Below are positions 23,060 through 35,015 of a stretch of DNA of 64,000 bases, piece by piece (within the stretch, counting starts at the first letter, position 1; each line of letters begins with the position of its first letter). The notes under the pieces were generated by a model, which saw nothing but the letters and a program-made list of their open reading frames with translations, made no database searches and had not been told where the DNA came from. A program made the position numbers and the translations under genes. Source of the stretch: Isoetes taiwanensis (lineage: Eukaryota > Streptophyta > Lycopodiopsida > Isoetales > Isoetaceae); contig JAJEKV010000035.1 in the NCBI GenBank assembly GCA_021234155.1, forward strand, positions 7,437,891 to 7,501,890, given 5' to 3'.

Positions 23060-26000
23060 GGCGCTGCCTGCTCCGCCTTGTCTCCACTCCGGTGCCTGGC
23101 TGATAACGGGACCCTACATCGACCACCAAGCTGGAGTGCCAGGGAGCCCGCCCTGTCAAAAGTCCCGGCTGGAGCAGGCCCTTTTCCGCGATAGTTTTAT
23201 TTCTAAAATTTACATATTTTATCAAATGAAATTTGGCCAACTATTATCCTAAAAGAAAAAAATCACTTTTCCTCGATGACATGTCTTATTTAGGTTCGGA
23301 ATAGGTTTTGATTGTAAATGGAGTCTTATTTTATTCCGTGGGATTTCCCTTGCCGTAAAATAAGACACCTAATCTTATTTGAATTTATAGCTAAAAATAA
23401 CGTGTCTTATTTTTTCATGGTTTTTCACTAGTATTTTAGTGGTGTCATATTTTATGACTACCATACAGTGGAAAAGCAAGTTTAAATTTGTGTCTCATTT
23501 TTAGCCCTGGAGTCACAAATAGTGTCATATATGATATATGACAGTCATATTCTGTGACTATTCTGTGACTAGTGTGGGAAAAGGGCCTAAAATCAGAAAA
23601 AAGTTGTGTGTTTTTGGGTCGCTGGGTTTTTAGCATATTCTAGACATATGCTAGTATATGCTTGGAATATGTTGAAAACTGCTCCAAACTCAGTATCGTC
23701 TGTAAATTGTCGGTCGCCCCTGTTGCTCGACGGCAACTTTGGATATGGTCTAACCGGCTAATCGATCCCAGAAATGGATGCCACGATTTTCTGGACTAGT
23801 GGCTCCTTGGCGATGCTTTTCGATTATATCATGGCACTAGTGATTTTGCATACGCAAATGCAAAAAATCAGCTATACGGGTACGCTTTTATAGACTGGTG
23901 CTCTACATTGGCTATTACAAATATCTGGCTAAATTCTTAGCTTGAACAAGGTGTTTCGCACGAGGGGCTCATGAGTTTTGATTACGAAGTTGTGCAAGTC
24001 AGTTCATAGAACTGAAGGGGGACTTGAACCACTACTAAAATAATTTTATGCACTGCAAAGAATGTTTTGGACAATACAACTAACAATAGACACAAGTATT
24101 CTTCCAAATTAGAAGATGAGGAAGAAGAGTAGGAAGAGGAGTTGTTATGAGTCAAAAGGCTAGATACGAAAGTGGCAGAACGTTTATGGCTCTGGATAGA
24201 ATTTCTGTTCGTTTCTTCTTCCGCTTGGCTTTGCACCCATCTGTTGCCCAGATCCGGTGGCCCGGCCACACTGGCATGTGCAAGAACAGATAATTTTCTC
24301 TATTCCGCTTGGGATGATTTCCTGATCAATTGATAAACTAACTTTTTTTGTTGCAAGCAATCACCTATTTAATGTCAAGCAAATGCAGGCGATGGCTTAC
24401 TATGTCGACTGCTTCTCTTTCTTTGTTTTATGACTTTGGCTTCAAATCCAGCTCCTCAAAAATCCATCCCCATAGCACATAGGTAATCATTTCTATCTAA
24501 GCTTAATTTATGTGCTCCAAACTTCTGTGGACAGAGGCAAAGGATAGAAAATGGTCAGACAAATGGTCAGACAAAGGGCAATAAACAGGTGGCCAGAAAA
24601 ATGGCCTGTGGACAGATAGGAATGGCATCCATAGTTACAGTATATGTAAATAGCATCCATAGTTGCAGTTTAAATATGGCGCCTACAGTCTCCACTGCTG
24701 CTGCCCTTTTCTCAAAGGTATGTTTATTGCATGCAAATGCTTGATCCTTTGTAACGAAATGGCAGATATCGTAGTTTCTGGTGCTCCCGTGCAAGTTTTA
24801 AATTATTACCTTTGGATTTGTGGTTTTGGTAATATTCAATCTGCGGTGAACTTTGATGAGGGAATGCAATTCCCAAACTGTATTTTTTTGTTTCCCATAT
24901 TACAATATTGAAAGAAGAAGATGACAAGATGGATCAAATTAATTTATTATTGCTTGGATATATCACGAGAAAGAAAATGGGAATTTCTGCTATCTAAGGC
25001 TCGGAGGATGGCAGAACGATTTAGAACTCGTTTCAGAAAACGAATTTACATTGTGGAACACATATGAGGTGTGAGAATGGGATGAAGGAGCATGAGAAGA
25101 GTTGCATAATAATGTGGTTAAAGTTTGTATTTGCACACAATTTTGTGCCAGGCGAGGTCGGGAATAGGATGCCAAGGGTTTGTAAATAACATTGATTAAA
25201 TGGAAATGCAGGCTCGGTCACCTGAGCACCTCAAGTTGCGGGTGGAGAATGAAGTGATTGAATGGGTTGACAAATCTAAAACAGGTTGTTGCATTCAATA
25301 GTTTAAAGATCGGAAAGGGAAATGGGCTTATCAGGAGACAAAGGCAAAGGCAGTTTTGAGTGAAAGAGGATTCAATGACAAAGATGAGTAATGGAGACTG
25401 TCTTAGGAAAGAAACATAAGGATGATTACTAATCAGCACAATTTGATCTTGAGACACAAGATGCTGCTGGCTTTTCTGGAATATAATTTAGACAACAAGC
25501 ATTAATTCTGTAGCATTAATCCAGATGTCAACATTAATTTTGTAGCAAAGTTCCAATGCAAAATCAACATTTAGAATTCTGCCTTTAGTCTCTTTGGGTA
25601 CATAAAACAATCTGATACTTAGTGATCAAAAGGTACTTGAATGAGTTAGAAGGATGTTGCAATGTCAATTCTGGCTGCATCAGGCCTTATATCAAACTTT
25701 ACACTAGTAATGGCGCTTTGAAAAATATGAAGCGACATATATACATGTTTTTGTGCATAAGATAGTTCTTTCTTTTGCTCTTCTTTTGCTTTTATCTGGG
25801 TTTGGATGCTATCGGTGAATATTCTTGATATTGAAAGACGGATGCTTTAGATTCTCAAAAATAGGCATAATCCAAAGACTAGAGGCAGGAGGCAAGGGCT
25901 TCCAAATTACATGGATGAAATTCTGCATGTAATCCGATATGAAAATCTTTGATTCTAATGCAGATTCTAGCAGCACAAATATCTTTGATGCTAATGTGGA

Positions 26001-29000
26001 CTTTCTGTGATTTGCAATTATAATGTGCTTAAAAGTCCGCATAAAACGATCAAAATTTACACTGGTGGAGCGGTTAGAAGGGAATGGGAACCTGTGGGCC
26101 AACTGCAAACAACCTAGAAAATATTTATCTTTGGATTCTGGATACATGGAACAACATCATCTGTATGATGTCGTTCTTGTGAAGTACAGGAATTGCATCA
26201 TGTGAGGACTTATCATACTACAAATCTTAACACAATGGGTTATTGAGATCCTGAAAACTGGATTACAATCAGCCCCATATAGAATATCTTATTGCGTGTA
26301 CATTTAAATGCAATCTGACAAGGTAATGTAACAGGCATCATCATGTGGCTTAACCTAAAGGCCAAAGTGTATTCCAGAATACACTTTGGCTTGTCGACTC
26401 TTTATGGGCCTGAACTCTCCTAGGTGAATCACAAAATTTTCTTAAATTAGCACATAAGATGATATATGACAAATGTTCTTATTGTTATCAGCAAATTTAA
26501 CAAGGTGCTGCGCACGGAGGGTTGCCCTCTGATGGCCTGAAGGTGTGTTTGCTTGTTTTTTTATTTTGTTGTTTTTATCTTCTAAAACAACAACAACAGT
26601 TCCAAGACCTAGATATGACACCTTTAAGAATCATAGCCATATATGAACATTGATGCATGGTGCAGTGCATTTTTTATGTTTTAAGTTTGGACTGGCAGAT
26701 GGCCAAGACCAAGAGTGCTAATCTAGAATTTCATTGATATGGTGTAAGAATGGTATCAATATGATGTAAGAGTGCTTGAGTCATAACTTATTGTCTAGAT
26801 GTGTTGTCTTGACATCAGTGCAAGCCTTGAGACCTTACACGTATCAGATCCTTTTGGCCAGCTCTTTCTTATAAACAAGCTGAATCTATAGGGATTTCTC
26901 TCTCTCTCATATCTGCTTTAGAACATCTTGTTTATTTTGGGAGGCACATAATGGATATCAGGCTCTAGAGAGCAATATCATGCAAAATGCACATATTATG
27001 CATGAGGGATCTTTGTATGCTATGATACTTCCAAGTTTTTGATATAATCCTACTAAACTTCCTTAAAAAAGAAGGATAAATTTTTAGTAAACAATATTTC
27101 ATGGCACAGCAAACTTAAAGAAAGTCCACGAAGGCAATTGCACATGCCATGTGCAGTATGTTTGCTTGAATAAGCATGATTCTTGGAGTACCAAGATAGC
27201 TGCATGTTACTGAGTACATAATCATATTAATGGACTGATGTAGAAACACGTCAAACCAGTGAATACCACCTTGCTATTTTTGCACCTGCAACTTATCTAT
27301 ACCCATATTATACAATCTACTTCATACTCAAACATTTGGTATAGTGGATGGAAAAGAATGCATGCTCTTTTAGCAGTCGCATTCCAATAACACTTGAAAG
27401 AAGCAAAATAGGCTAAGCTTTAGAGAAAAAAAACTAATGTACTACATGCTTTGCCATCAATAGAAAGATCTGACACCCACCAAAGCAAAAAATTCAAAAA
27501 GGGGGCCTTACCCTATAAAACCTTAAGGATATGTGCATTCACAAAACTTCCATGAAAAGCTCCAAAGATCAACTTTAGAGTGATAAAATGGAACCTGCCT
27601 GCAGAAATTAAAGGTTTATCAATTAAATTGGCAAGCAAGTTCGAGAGAGCGCATCTAAAATACTCTGAAGAAACCTATGCTAGACTGAAGAACCAAAAGA
27701 GCAACTCGCCTACTGATGCATAAACAGTCAACTGCTGATAATTGTTTAAAATGTTCATAAGCTCGTGTTAAAGAGTCGGATATCACAAATACAAATAGAT
27801 GCAGAGGAGATGTAGGTTGAGAAGGAGAAAATGCCGACCGACTTGCTAAAATTATTTTTTATCTTCTCAACTCTAAATTCTGACCTGAATTCATGCTATA
27901 ATCTTTTGAATTGATGTTATATTCTTCTTAAATCCTGAGCTAGTGTTAATCTCCTTAACTTCGATCAGAAGCAAGTTAATGTTCTGTAAACATGGGTTGG
28001 GCAGTGACGTACCTGGATCTTGTTTGCCATTTCTCATTCCCTGCAGGCTTCGAGCTTGCTTTTGGGTCGTGTGTGGCCAATACGGTAGAGCAGCTATAGT
28101 TTTTAACTATGCGGTTTCGAACCAAGATGTGTTCTTATTCTTCATCAGATTGGAGCGGTGATCCCTGCCTTGCCAGTTACCCAGTTGGAACATCGGAGAT
28201 CCAGAACGTAAGTGACCGCCAGGTTACAGGGAACAATGGGTTTGGAGCAGTCACCAGCATATCCTGAGTATATTCCAGCATATACCCAAGATATGCCACA
28301 AACCCACCTAATCCAAGGTTTGCCCCCCTAGGGGGCAACCCATCTATCTATCTGACTAATTTCTTGTAGACAGTGTTACATCCACTAAGGCCAACTGGTC
28401 GATGAGATGCATATACAACATCAATATTGCTCATTGAGTCATTCCCCTCACGAAGAGGCTCAAACTCGAGATCTATTCGTATTTAAACTAATGTGTTATG
28501 ACTAAACCAAACTCCAAGAGATTGCACAATCAATTGTTCGGGGATCGTAAAATTTTCTAGTCTATTCAAAATTCTATGCTTTGTGCAATCAAGCTCCACT
28601 TCAACCACAAGAAGGCATGATATCCTCATGATTTCATATCTTAATTACAATACACTAAGTGTCTTGTATTGAATAACAGATACTCACTTTTGGCCATTAT
28701 CTTTATGTTGGAATAACTGTATACACTTTATGCTTACCCTTCGTGCTGGGGTCTTGCGCTTCGCATTGCACTATAAATCTCCATTCTAGGTTTGCCTTGC
28801 CTAATGTTTACAATATTACATACGTAAATTATTTAGCTCACTATAAAGCCCTTAGCTCAACCGAATGTCAAAGTGGTGATTTTAAAATAAGATAACCCTT
28901 TTTTGCTCTTTCTAAATTTTTGCACAAGAGGAGATAAGGCCAAACTTGATTGTAACATTATAGGAACATTTGAACTCATCAATAAAATCAGCAAAAGAAT

Positions 29001-29430
29001 GGATTACAACCATTGAAAAGCGCTGTTGTACTTTTCATCTTCTAAATTCACTTAAGTGAACGTTTTATAGTATTTCTCCTTTACAAACATTCCTCTAGAA
29101 ACTCCTAGGTAGCATCTTCTCAGCTTAGTATTTCAATTGCCATTTCAATACTGCCCCAGCAGCATCGAATGCAATAGCTGCACCGCGAAACTCAATCTAT
29201 TAGAAACCATTAACATGGGATTGATAGGCTTATCTTCTACACTAATAATAAAATCAGACCTTCTCAAAGCCCATTGTTACTAGACAATGTATAGCAGATT
29301 TTTTATTGCCCTGCTGCCAGAATAAATAACCAAGATGGAATTAGCAATGCATGTCTTGAACTTCATGCTACTTTGATCACTTAACAACCTGTTGAACATG
29401 TGGTAGGCTTCCCATTGGAGGTGGCATTTC
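23060..29430. other. Long non-coding stretch
   Basis: About 6.4 kb with only short open frames (for example 25809-26147 minus and 27943-28161 plus), none with a recognisable domain. The region just right of 23059 should hold the MED4 promoter. A (ATCT)n run at about 28344-28356, next to a tRNA-like stretch on the minus strand (28450-28510, CTCGAGTTTGAGCCTC), may be a degraded SINE. Nothing else is supported. Confidence 0.4.
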
Positions 29431-29439
29431 AAACCTACA

Positions 29440-31270
29440 TAATCAAATGCAATAGTATCTGACAATATAGTTTACATGTATTACCGTAAATCTTACCCAG
29501 ACCTGGTACTCGTAGGTAAGATTGCTGGCATCTCGGAGCCTGGTTGGTCAACCCATTTCTACCAAGCAGCCTAGTCTGCAACTCTGATCCTGTGTGAGTT
29601 CTCATTGCTGGGGCACCAGCCCCTTGTGGTGTTCCTCCTACAGAGCCTAAAGTGTGTCCTGTTCCTGGAAACATCTGCAGAAAGCAAAGGAATATAGCAC
29701 TGCATGTCCTATGATCTAGAGCATACAATTTTCACTCGTGTACTTCATCCAGAGGCACTTCTTGGTGCGAAATGTATGATCTTAACCGACTCTAAGTACT
29801 TCCAAATCCTAATCCGTTCCCATTACTGCTAGAAACCATGTTTGCACCGTCAGTCTTTAAAATGATGTGGCAAGCCAATGCTGAATTTATATTTCCGTTT
29901 ATCCAAAGGCCACCATAATTTAATCCGTTGTCCCACCTCAATTGTTGATCTACTATTCTCATTCTCAATTTGACCAGTATTCTAAGGACGAGAAATCATA
30001 GCACAATTAATTAGTGTATACATCATCAAGATAATGGATATAATCACATCAATCACCTGAATAGGCATGGGAGTTTGGACAGTCTGCGGTAGGGAACCTT
30101 GCAATGTCCCCCGAGGGCTACCATGCTGTGCACCGTTAACCTTCGGAAACCATCATGCATCAAAGGTCAAAGGGTCGACCAAAAATCAATAATTCCAATC
30201 ACAAAAACCCAACACTTCAGTATCGCTTGAGATGGCAAATCGATCTCGGATGACGGTTCTATGATTTTAACTTTTAAAAATCCTCGACTTGTCAAATTTT
30301 TTTGGTTCCGTACTGTTCTTGTATATACTGCACGGTGTTGATTGTCTTCCCTTAGCTTTGTTGCTAGCTCAATATTATTGCTATTATCACTTTCTAAAAC
30401 ATCATTTTCCACATGTTCTGTAGATTGGGTTTGCAGTTCGACAACTCGTTCCTTCATATGCCCTATGTCAACTTGCTCTCAAGGTATTGACTCACAAATT
30501 CTGTCATCTAATTCCACCCCTGGATTATGCTCATTAATCATAGCCCTATATGATTTCACAGCATCCCTTCTCTTTCGCAAAGTCATTGTTGAAGGCTAGT
30601 TATCCAATGGTCTCTTGCCCTTTCTTCCTTTCACTCTTTTACCAGGTAAATGTCCAATGCTCTCCAAATGAGACTCTTGATGTCCATTAACTGGTGGGCC
30701 TCCTAAATCTGATTCTTGTTCTCTGCTTCCCTCACTAGGGCTAATAAGAGGATCCACTGCCATTCCCTTCTAGTTATCAAGGTAAAATCTTTATCTGTAT
30801 CTGAGACATGTATTCCTTTATCTGCATTTTTTCCATCTCTATGGCTTAAAGGTCCAGATTCACTATGGTCATGAAGCTGAAAAAACAAATTAAAACAAAG
30901 TAATGCATATATCAAGCTTTATAAACCTTCTACTATAAAAGGGCCTTATCTTACCTTGGCAGGCTTGAAGAACCCCTTCGGAACCAAAAAGCTAGAGCTA
31001 GATATTTCTTGTCTAATCTCTGCACATGCAATTTCTTTAACAAGCAGTTCGGCAACGTCACAAAGCAGACGAATACCCTGTGAAAAAAGAAGATAAAGCT
31101 CTGAGAACCTCGATGTACTAAGCTAAATAAGACATGAATACCTCTGTCCAAGGAACTTTCTCTGCATCTTCTGCCAGTTTAACCATCTTAATTACTTTCA
31201 GAACTGAACAAGAATTCTGATCCACCTCCTCACATATGACACAATAAAGAAGCGCAGCTGGCTACACCCA
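29440..31270 (-). pseudogene. Broken multi-exon gene, unidentified
   Basis: Several exon-like blocks lie in order on the minus strand: ALLYCVICEEVDQNSCSVLK near 31200; GIRLLCDVAELLVKEIACAE, ending GFFKPAK before a GT donor (30955-31080); LHDHSESGPLSHRDGKNAD after a TTTTTTCAG acceptor (about 30877); TLRKRRDAVKSYRAMINEHN and a long polar segment (30200-30600); VNGAQHGSPRGTLQGSLPQ (30060-30140); and MFPGTGHTLGSVGGTPQGAG, ending before GTAAGA (29500-29675). In-frame stops (after KRPLDN and ESIP) and a frame change near 30760 argue for a pseudogene. The Gln/Gly/Pro-rich end and basic RKRR motif suggest a nuclear protein, but I do not recognise the family. Confidence 0.4.
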
Positions 31271-31329
31271 TGCAAGAATTCAAAAATTAAGACTCAAAAT
31301 TAAACAGTGATCAAATAATTTCAGTGAAT

Positions 31330-32560
31330 TACCAGCGGAATGGCTCCATTGCCTGAGTATCACAACTGGAGGATGGGAAGGATGGATGGTGGGCAAGGGC
31401 ATGCAAAAGGTAGGTCAAAAAATATCCAGGATGGTAAATCAATAATGATGCATCGGGTGCCTCATATAAGTTGGAATTCCTTAGCTACATTTCCCTTTGA
31501 CACATTCCAACAAAAGTTTTTAGATACAACTTGGCCTGCAGTTAAAAAACTCAAGATTAGAAAACCAAACAATCTAGTGAAATTTGATGAACTGGCAGTA
31601 CATCATTATGGATATTCTCTTCACACTCCATTGCACACAGGGTAAACATTATGCCATATTTAAGTGGGAGGACATAGCCCTTCAGATACTCCTGTGTCTC
31701 CTCTGGAGTTGTACGGATGAAATGTAAAGGGATTCATCTGGAAAAGATAAATAATTAAACACTGCTACTTGTAATAGTAGAAAGCTTTCAGAAAGCTTTC
31801 TGGATGCATGTATTTGCTGGAGCCAGTTGGATGCAATCGCCCAAATTGCTCCAGTTGTTTGACCGAATTTGCAATTTAGAAGCTCCTTGTTGGTTGATGC
31901 TCATTTCCTGGTCGAGATGGATGCTGCTGGTAAATTACCATGCAACAGGGCCATCCTGGATTGAGAGAACTATGCGCTTGGAGAAGATGCTTAGGATACC
32001 AAGTCCTGGATCTAAAATTTGATAACAGGATATAAACTAATTGGTAAGACTCTAGGAAGGCTGAAAATGAGCGAAGTTCCTACAGTGGGAGCGTACAATA
32101 ACCAGCAATGGACAATAATATGGTTATGGCTAGGGTTATGACCTTAGTTCGGGAAGTTCCCCGGAACCCTTGTAACCTGCTGGACAAAATCCAGATTTAG
32201 CTGGATAGATTTGAAATAGTAGGAAGAGATCCGGCTGAAAATTAGAGATTTTCTTGGTATTTCCGGATGAATTGAGGCCTCTGTGTTGGAGCTTGCCGGG
32301 GTAGGTATGGGACTGTCGGAATGGTGCTGGTTAAGCCTAAAAAATTTTCCGAACCAAGGTTATGACTATGATTGAGAGCAGTGATATGGTTATGGCTAAT
32401 GTTGACAGCAAAAAAAACTATGGCTATAGTGGATGATGGAGTAGGATATCACACATATGGTAAAGGAATGGTGTTTAGTTGTGAGAGAACATTATTATTA
32501 GAACTTAGGCTTCCCACAATGGTGGAACGAAAGAAATGTTCGCAATAGTATGTTTATATA
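31330..32560. other. No supported gene; one 101-codon frame
   Basis: A plus-strand frame at 31340-31645 (starts MAPLPEYHNWRMGRMDGG) is unusually long for this region but has no recognisable domain. The rest, up to the eL18 promoter, shows nothing I can name. Confidence 0.25.
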
Positions 32561-32567
32561 GGTTATA

Positions 32568-32662
32568 AGATAGGTCTGAATTAGGGTTTCTTGTATAGGT
32601 TAAAATAGGTCTGAATTAGGGTTTATTGTGAAGCTAGAGGCGCCGGAGGAGAGCACGCAGCC
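32568..32662 (+). promoter_or_regulatory. Two telo-boxes upstream of eL18
   Basis: TTAGGGTTT occurs at 32581-32589 and 32616-32624, each inside a repeated phrase (ATAGGTCTGAATTAGGGTTT). The reverse complement, AAACCCTAA, is the telo-box typical of plant ribosomal-protein promoters, often lying just upstream of or in the 5' UTR. Their position 39-82 bases before the ATG fits that role. Confidence 0.65.
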
Positions 32663-33642
32663 ATGGTTAGTTTCTGTTCGCTAAGTTTTTTGCATCCGGG
32701 AGTTTAGTTTCGATGCCTTTTACTTTGTAATGCTGATGTAAATGCTTGCAGGGTATCGATCTGGAGAAAGGAGGATGCAGAAAGAATACAAGCCGAAAAG
32801 CTCCCAAGAGCAACAATGTCTATCTCAAGCTTATTGTGAAGGTCTGTTCTACCAGGTTTTTTATTCATTTTATGTGGGTAGTAGCCTTATTAGATCCAAT
32901 ATTACGCAGCTCTACAGGTTTCTCGTGAGGAGGACAAGCAGCCCGTTCAATGCGGTTGTGTTGAAGCGTTTGTTTATGAGCAAGACAAACCGCCCGCCTG
33001 TTTCCATTTCCCGTTTGGTCAAGAATATGAAGGGCCAGGAAGATAAAATTGCTGTTGTTGTGGGAACAATAACAGATGATCAGAGGCAGTACGAGGTGCC
33101 AGCACTTAAAGTGGCAGCTCTCAAGTTTACTGCAACTGCTCGGGCTCGAATTCTGAAAGCTGGAGGGGAAATTTTAACATTTGATCAGCTAGCTCTTCGG
33201 GCACCTACAGGCGCAAACACGGTACATTTTTTCTTAATTGTTTTTCTAATCAAATAGGTAACTCTAATCATCTACAGATGCAGTTTATCTATTTTTTTAC
33301 GTTATGAAAAAACCTTCGTTTAGACAGTATTTTGGAAGTTCCTTATTGATGCATAAGATGCCTTTATTAGACAGCTTTTTGAAAGATGCTTATTGGTGCA
33401 TAAGATGATGAACATTGTTATTATCAAGAATTTGAGAACACTTTATAGGAGTATGGCCTAATTTGCGTTTTTCTATCTCTTAGATTCTTCTAAGAGGACC
33501 CAAGAATGCTCGGGAGGCAGTTAAGCACTTTGGACCTGCACCTGGAGTACCTCATAGTCATACCAAGCCGTATGTTCGAGCAAAGGGACGGAAGTTTGAG
33601 AAGGCGCGAGGAAGAAGAAACAGCAGAGGTTTCAGGGTGTAG
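32663..33642 (+). CDS. RPL18: 60S ribosomal protein L18 (eL18)
   Basis: Four exons: 32663-32665 (the ATG alone), 32752-32841, 32910-33221 and 33484-33642 (TAG). They give 187 residues, the usual eL18 length in plants. All introns have GT/AG ends and phases agree. The protein begins [13 protein letters not shown] and has the family blocks [72 protein letters not shown] and [18 protein letters not shown]. eL18 is a structural protein of the large cytosolic ribosomal subunit. A first exon that consists of only the start codon, followed by a short intron, is a common plant ribosomal-protein gene layout. No disruption is visible; the gene is probably functional. Confidence 0.95.
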
Positions 33643-33649
33643 GCCAGTT

Positions 33650-35010
33650 ACCGCTGCCCAATTTGAGATAGATTTTTGTGTCGGTATGTTGCTCCTTGTT
33701 ATGAACAAATGTTGTTTCTTTCGATCCTTTTCTCCTCTCGGTTGCCTTTACACCTCTTGAATGAAGCATAGAGGTGCTTGTCTTCAATGTGCAATTTCAG
33801 AGGAATGATATTGTTCAGCCTTTCTTACATTTTATTTATTGCATATCTAGTTTTGCTGCCAAAAGACAATGTTTACATCAATTTTTTTTAGTGTATTTTG
33901 AATGATTTTAGACTCCACATCTGTGAGCAAGATAAATTTGGTACATGTATGTGAGATGGAAGCTGTACCATGTCTCGAACTCTTAGGGGTTTTATTAATT
34001 GGAGCTTAGCCTTTCTTTGGCAATATATATGATGCTTTACCCGAGGTTGGTTAATTGTAGTTCATTCAATGGCTTCTCAAGCTGTGGGATCCTATTATTC
34101 AAAAGTTAGCCTCTCTGGATGCATGGAGAAGAGAGACACAAGTGCGTTTAGGAACAAAAAGATTGAAACAAGATACTTTTTGGCCGAATGCTAGAGGTAG
34201 GAATGTGCTTGCCATCAATTCTGATTGAGGTCTTGGGTTGGGAAGCTGGTAATATTCAATTGCCGTCGACAGCACGCTGCAGCTAACAACTAACAGTGGT
34301 GAACAAATTTCAAGTTACCGGCTTGTTCTCGATTATAAAGTTAACATTAAAAACTCAGAACATGAATTAGGGCATACAATGTATCGCTTTTTTTAACAAA
34401 ACAAAAAAACAAGAGCCGTCTTGACCCATCGAATTTTTTATGGAAATCAACATGCCGTACACGTGGGAGTAGATATTCAGAGGCATAGAGAACTGCGCAG
34501 TGAATCATGGAGCAAGAGCGAATTGAAAACTCAGATGGCAGAACTAAAGAATCACAGGGAAAAACTAAAGACGGCAAGGAAGAGCACAGAGAAAACTCAG
34601 ATTGAGAACTAAAGACGGCTGAGAACTAAAGACGGCAAGGAAGAGCACAGAGAAGCGCAAAAAAGCTGAATGAGAAGCAATTTCTCTCAAAAATTGAAGC
34701 TACATGATTAAACCAATTCTCTCAAAACACCTTCAAACTTCTTGCTTCCACAATCGATGCTCGCCCAACAATTGCAGACTGGCAGCAAAAAATTTCATCC
34801 TTGAGGGATATCATGCGGCACAAATCTTCAACCAGACAAAGCAAACTGCAAACTGGCAAACATGATTCAAACCTCTGATTCAAACGTGATGCAAACTGGT
34901 ACTGCAGGATCTGGGTTTTCACAGACGTAGAAACATATGCAAGCGTAGAAGCAAATAGGGCTTTTACAGACGTTCTAAAGCTGTTACCTCTACATCCCAC
35001 CGTCCAAACA
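33650..35010. other. Intergenic, with a short tandem repeat
   Basis: Contains the eL18 3' flank. At about 34535-34655 there is an imperfect repeat of AACTAAAGACGGCAAGGAAG with GAGCACAGAGAA. No gene recognised. Confidence 0.4.
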
Positions 35011-35015
35011 AAAAC

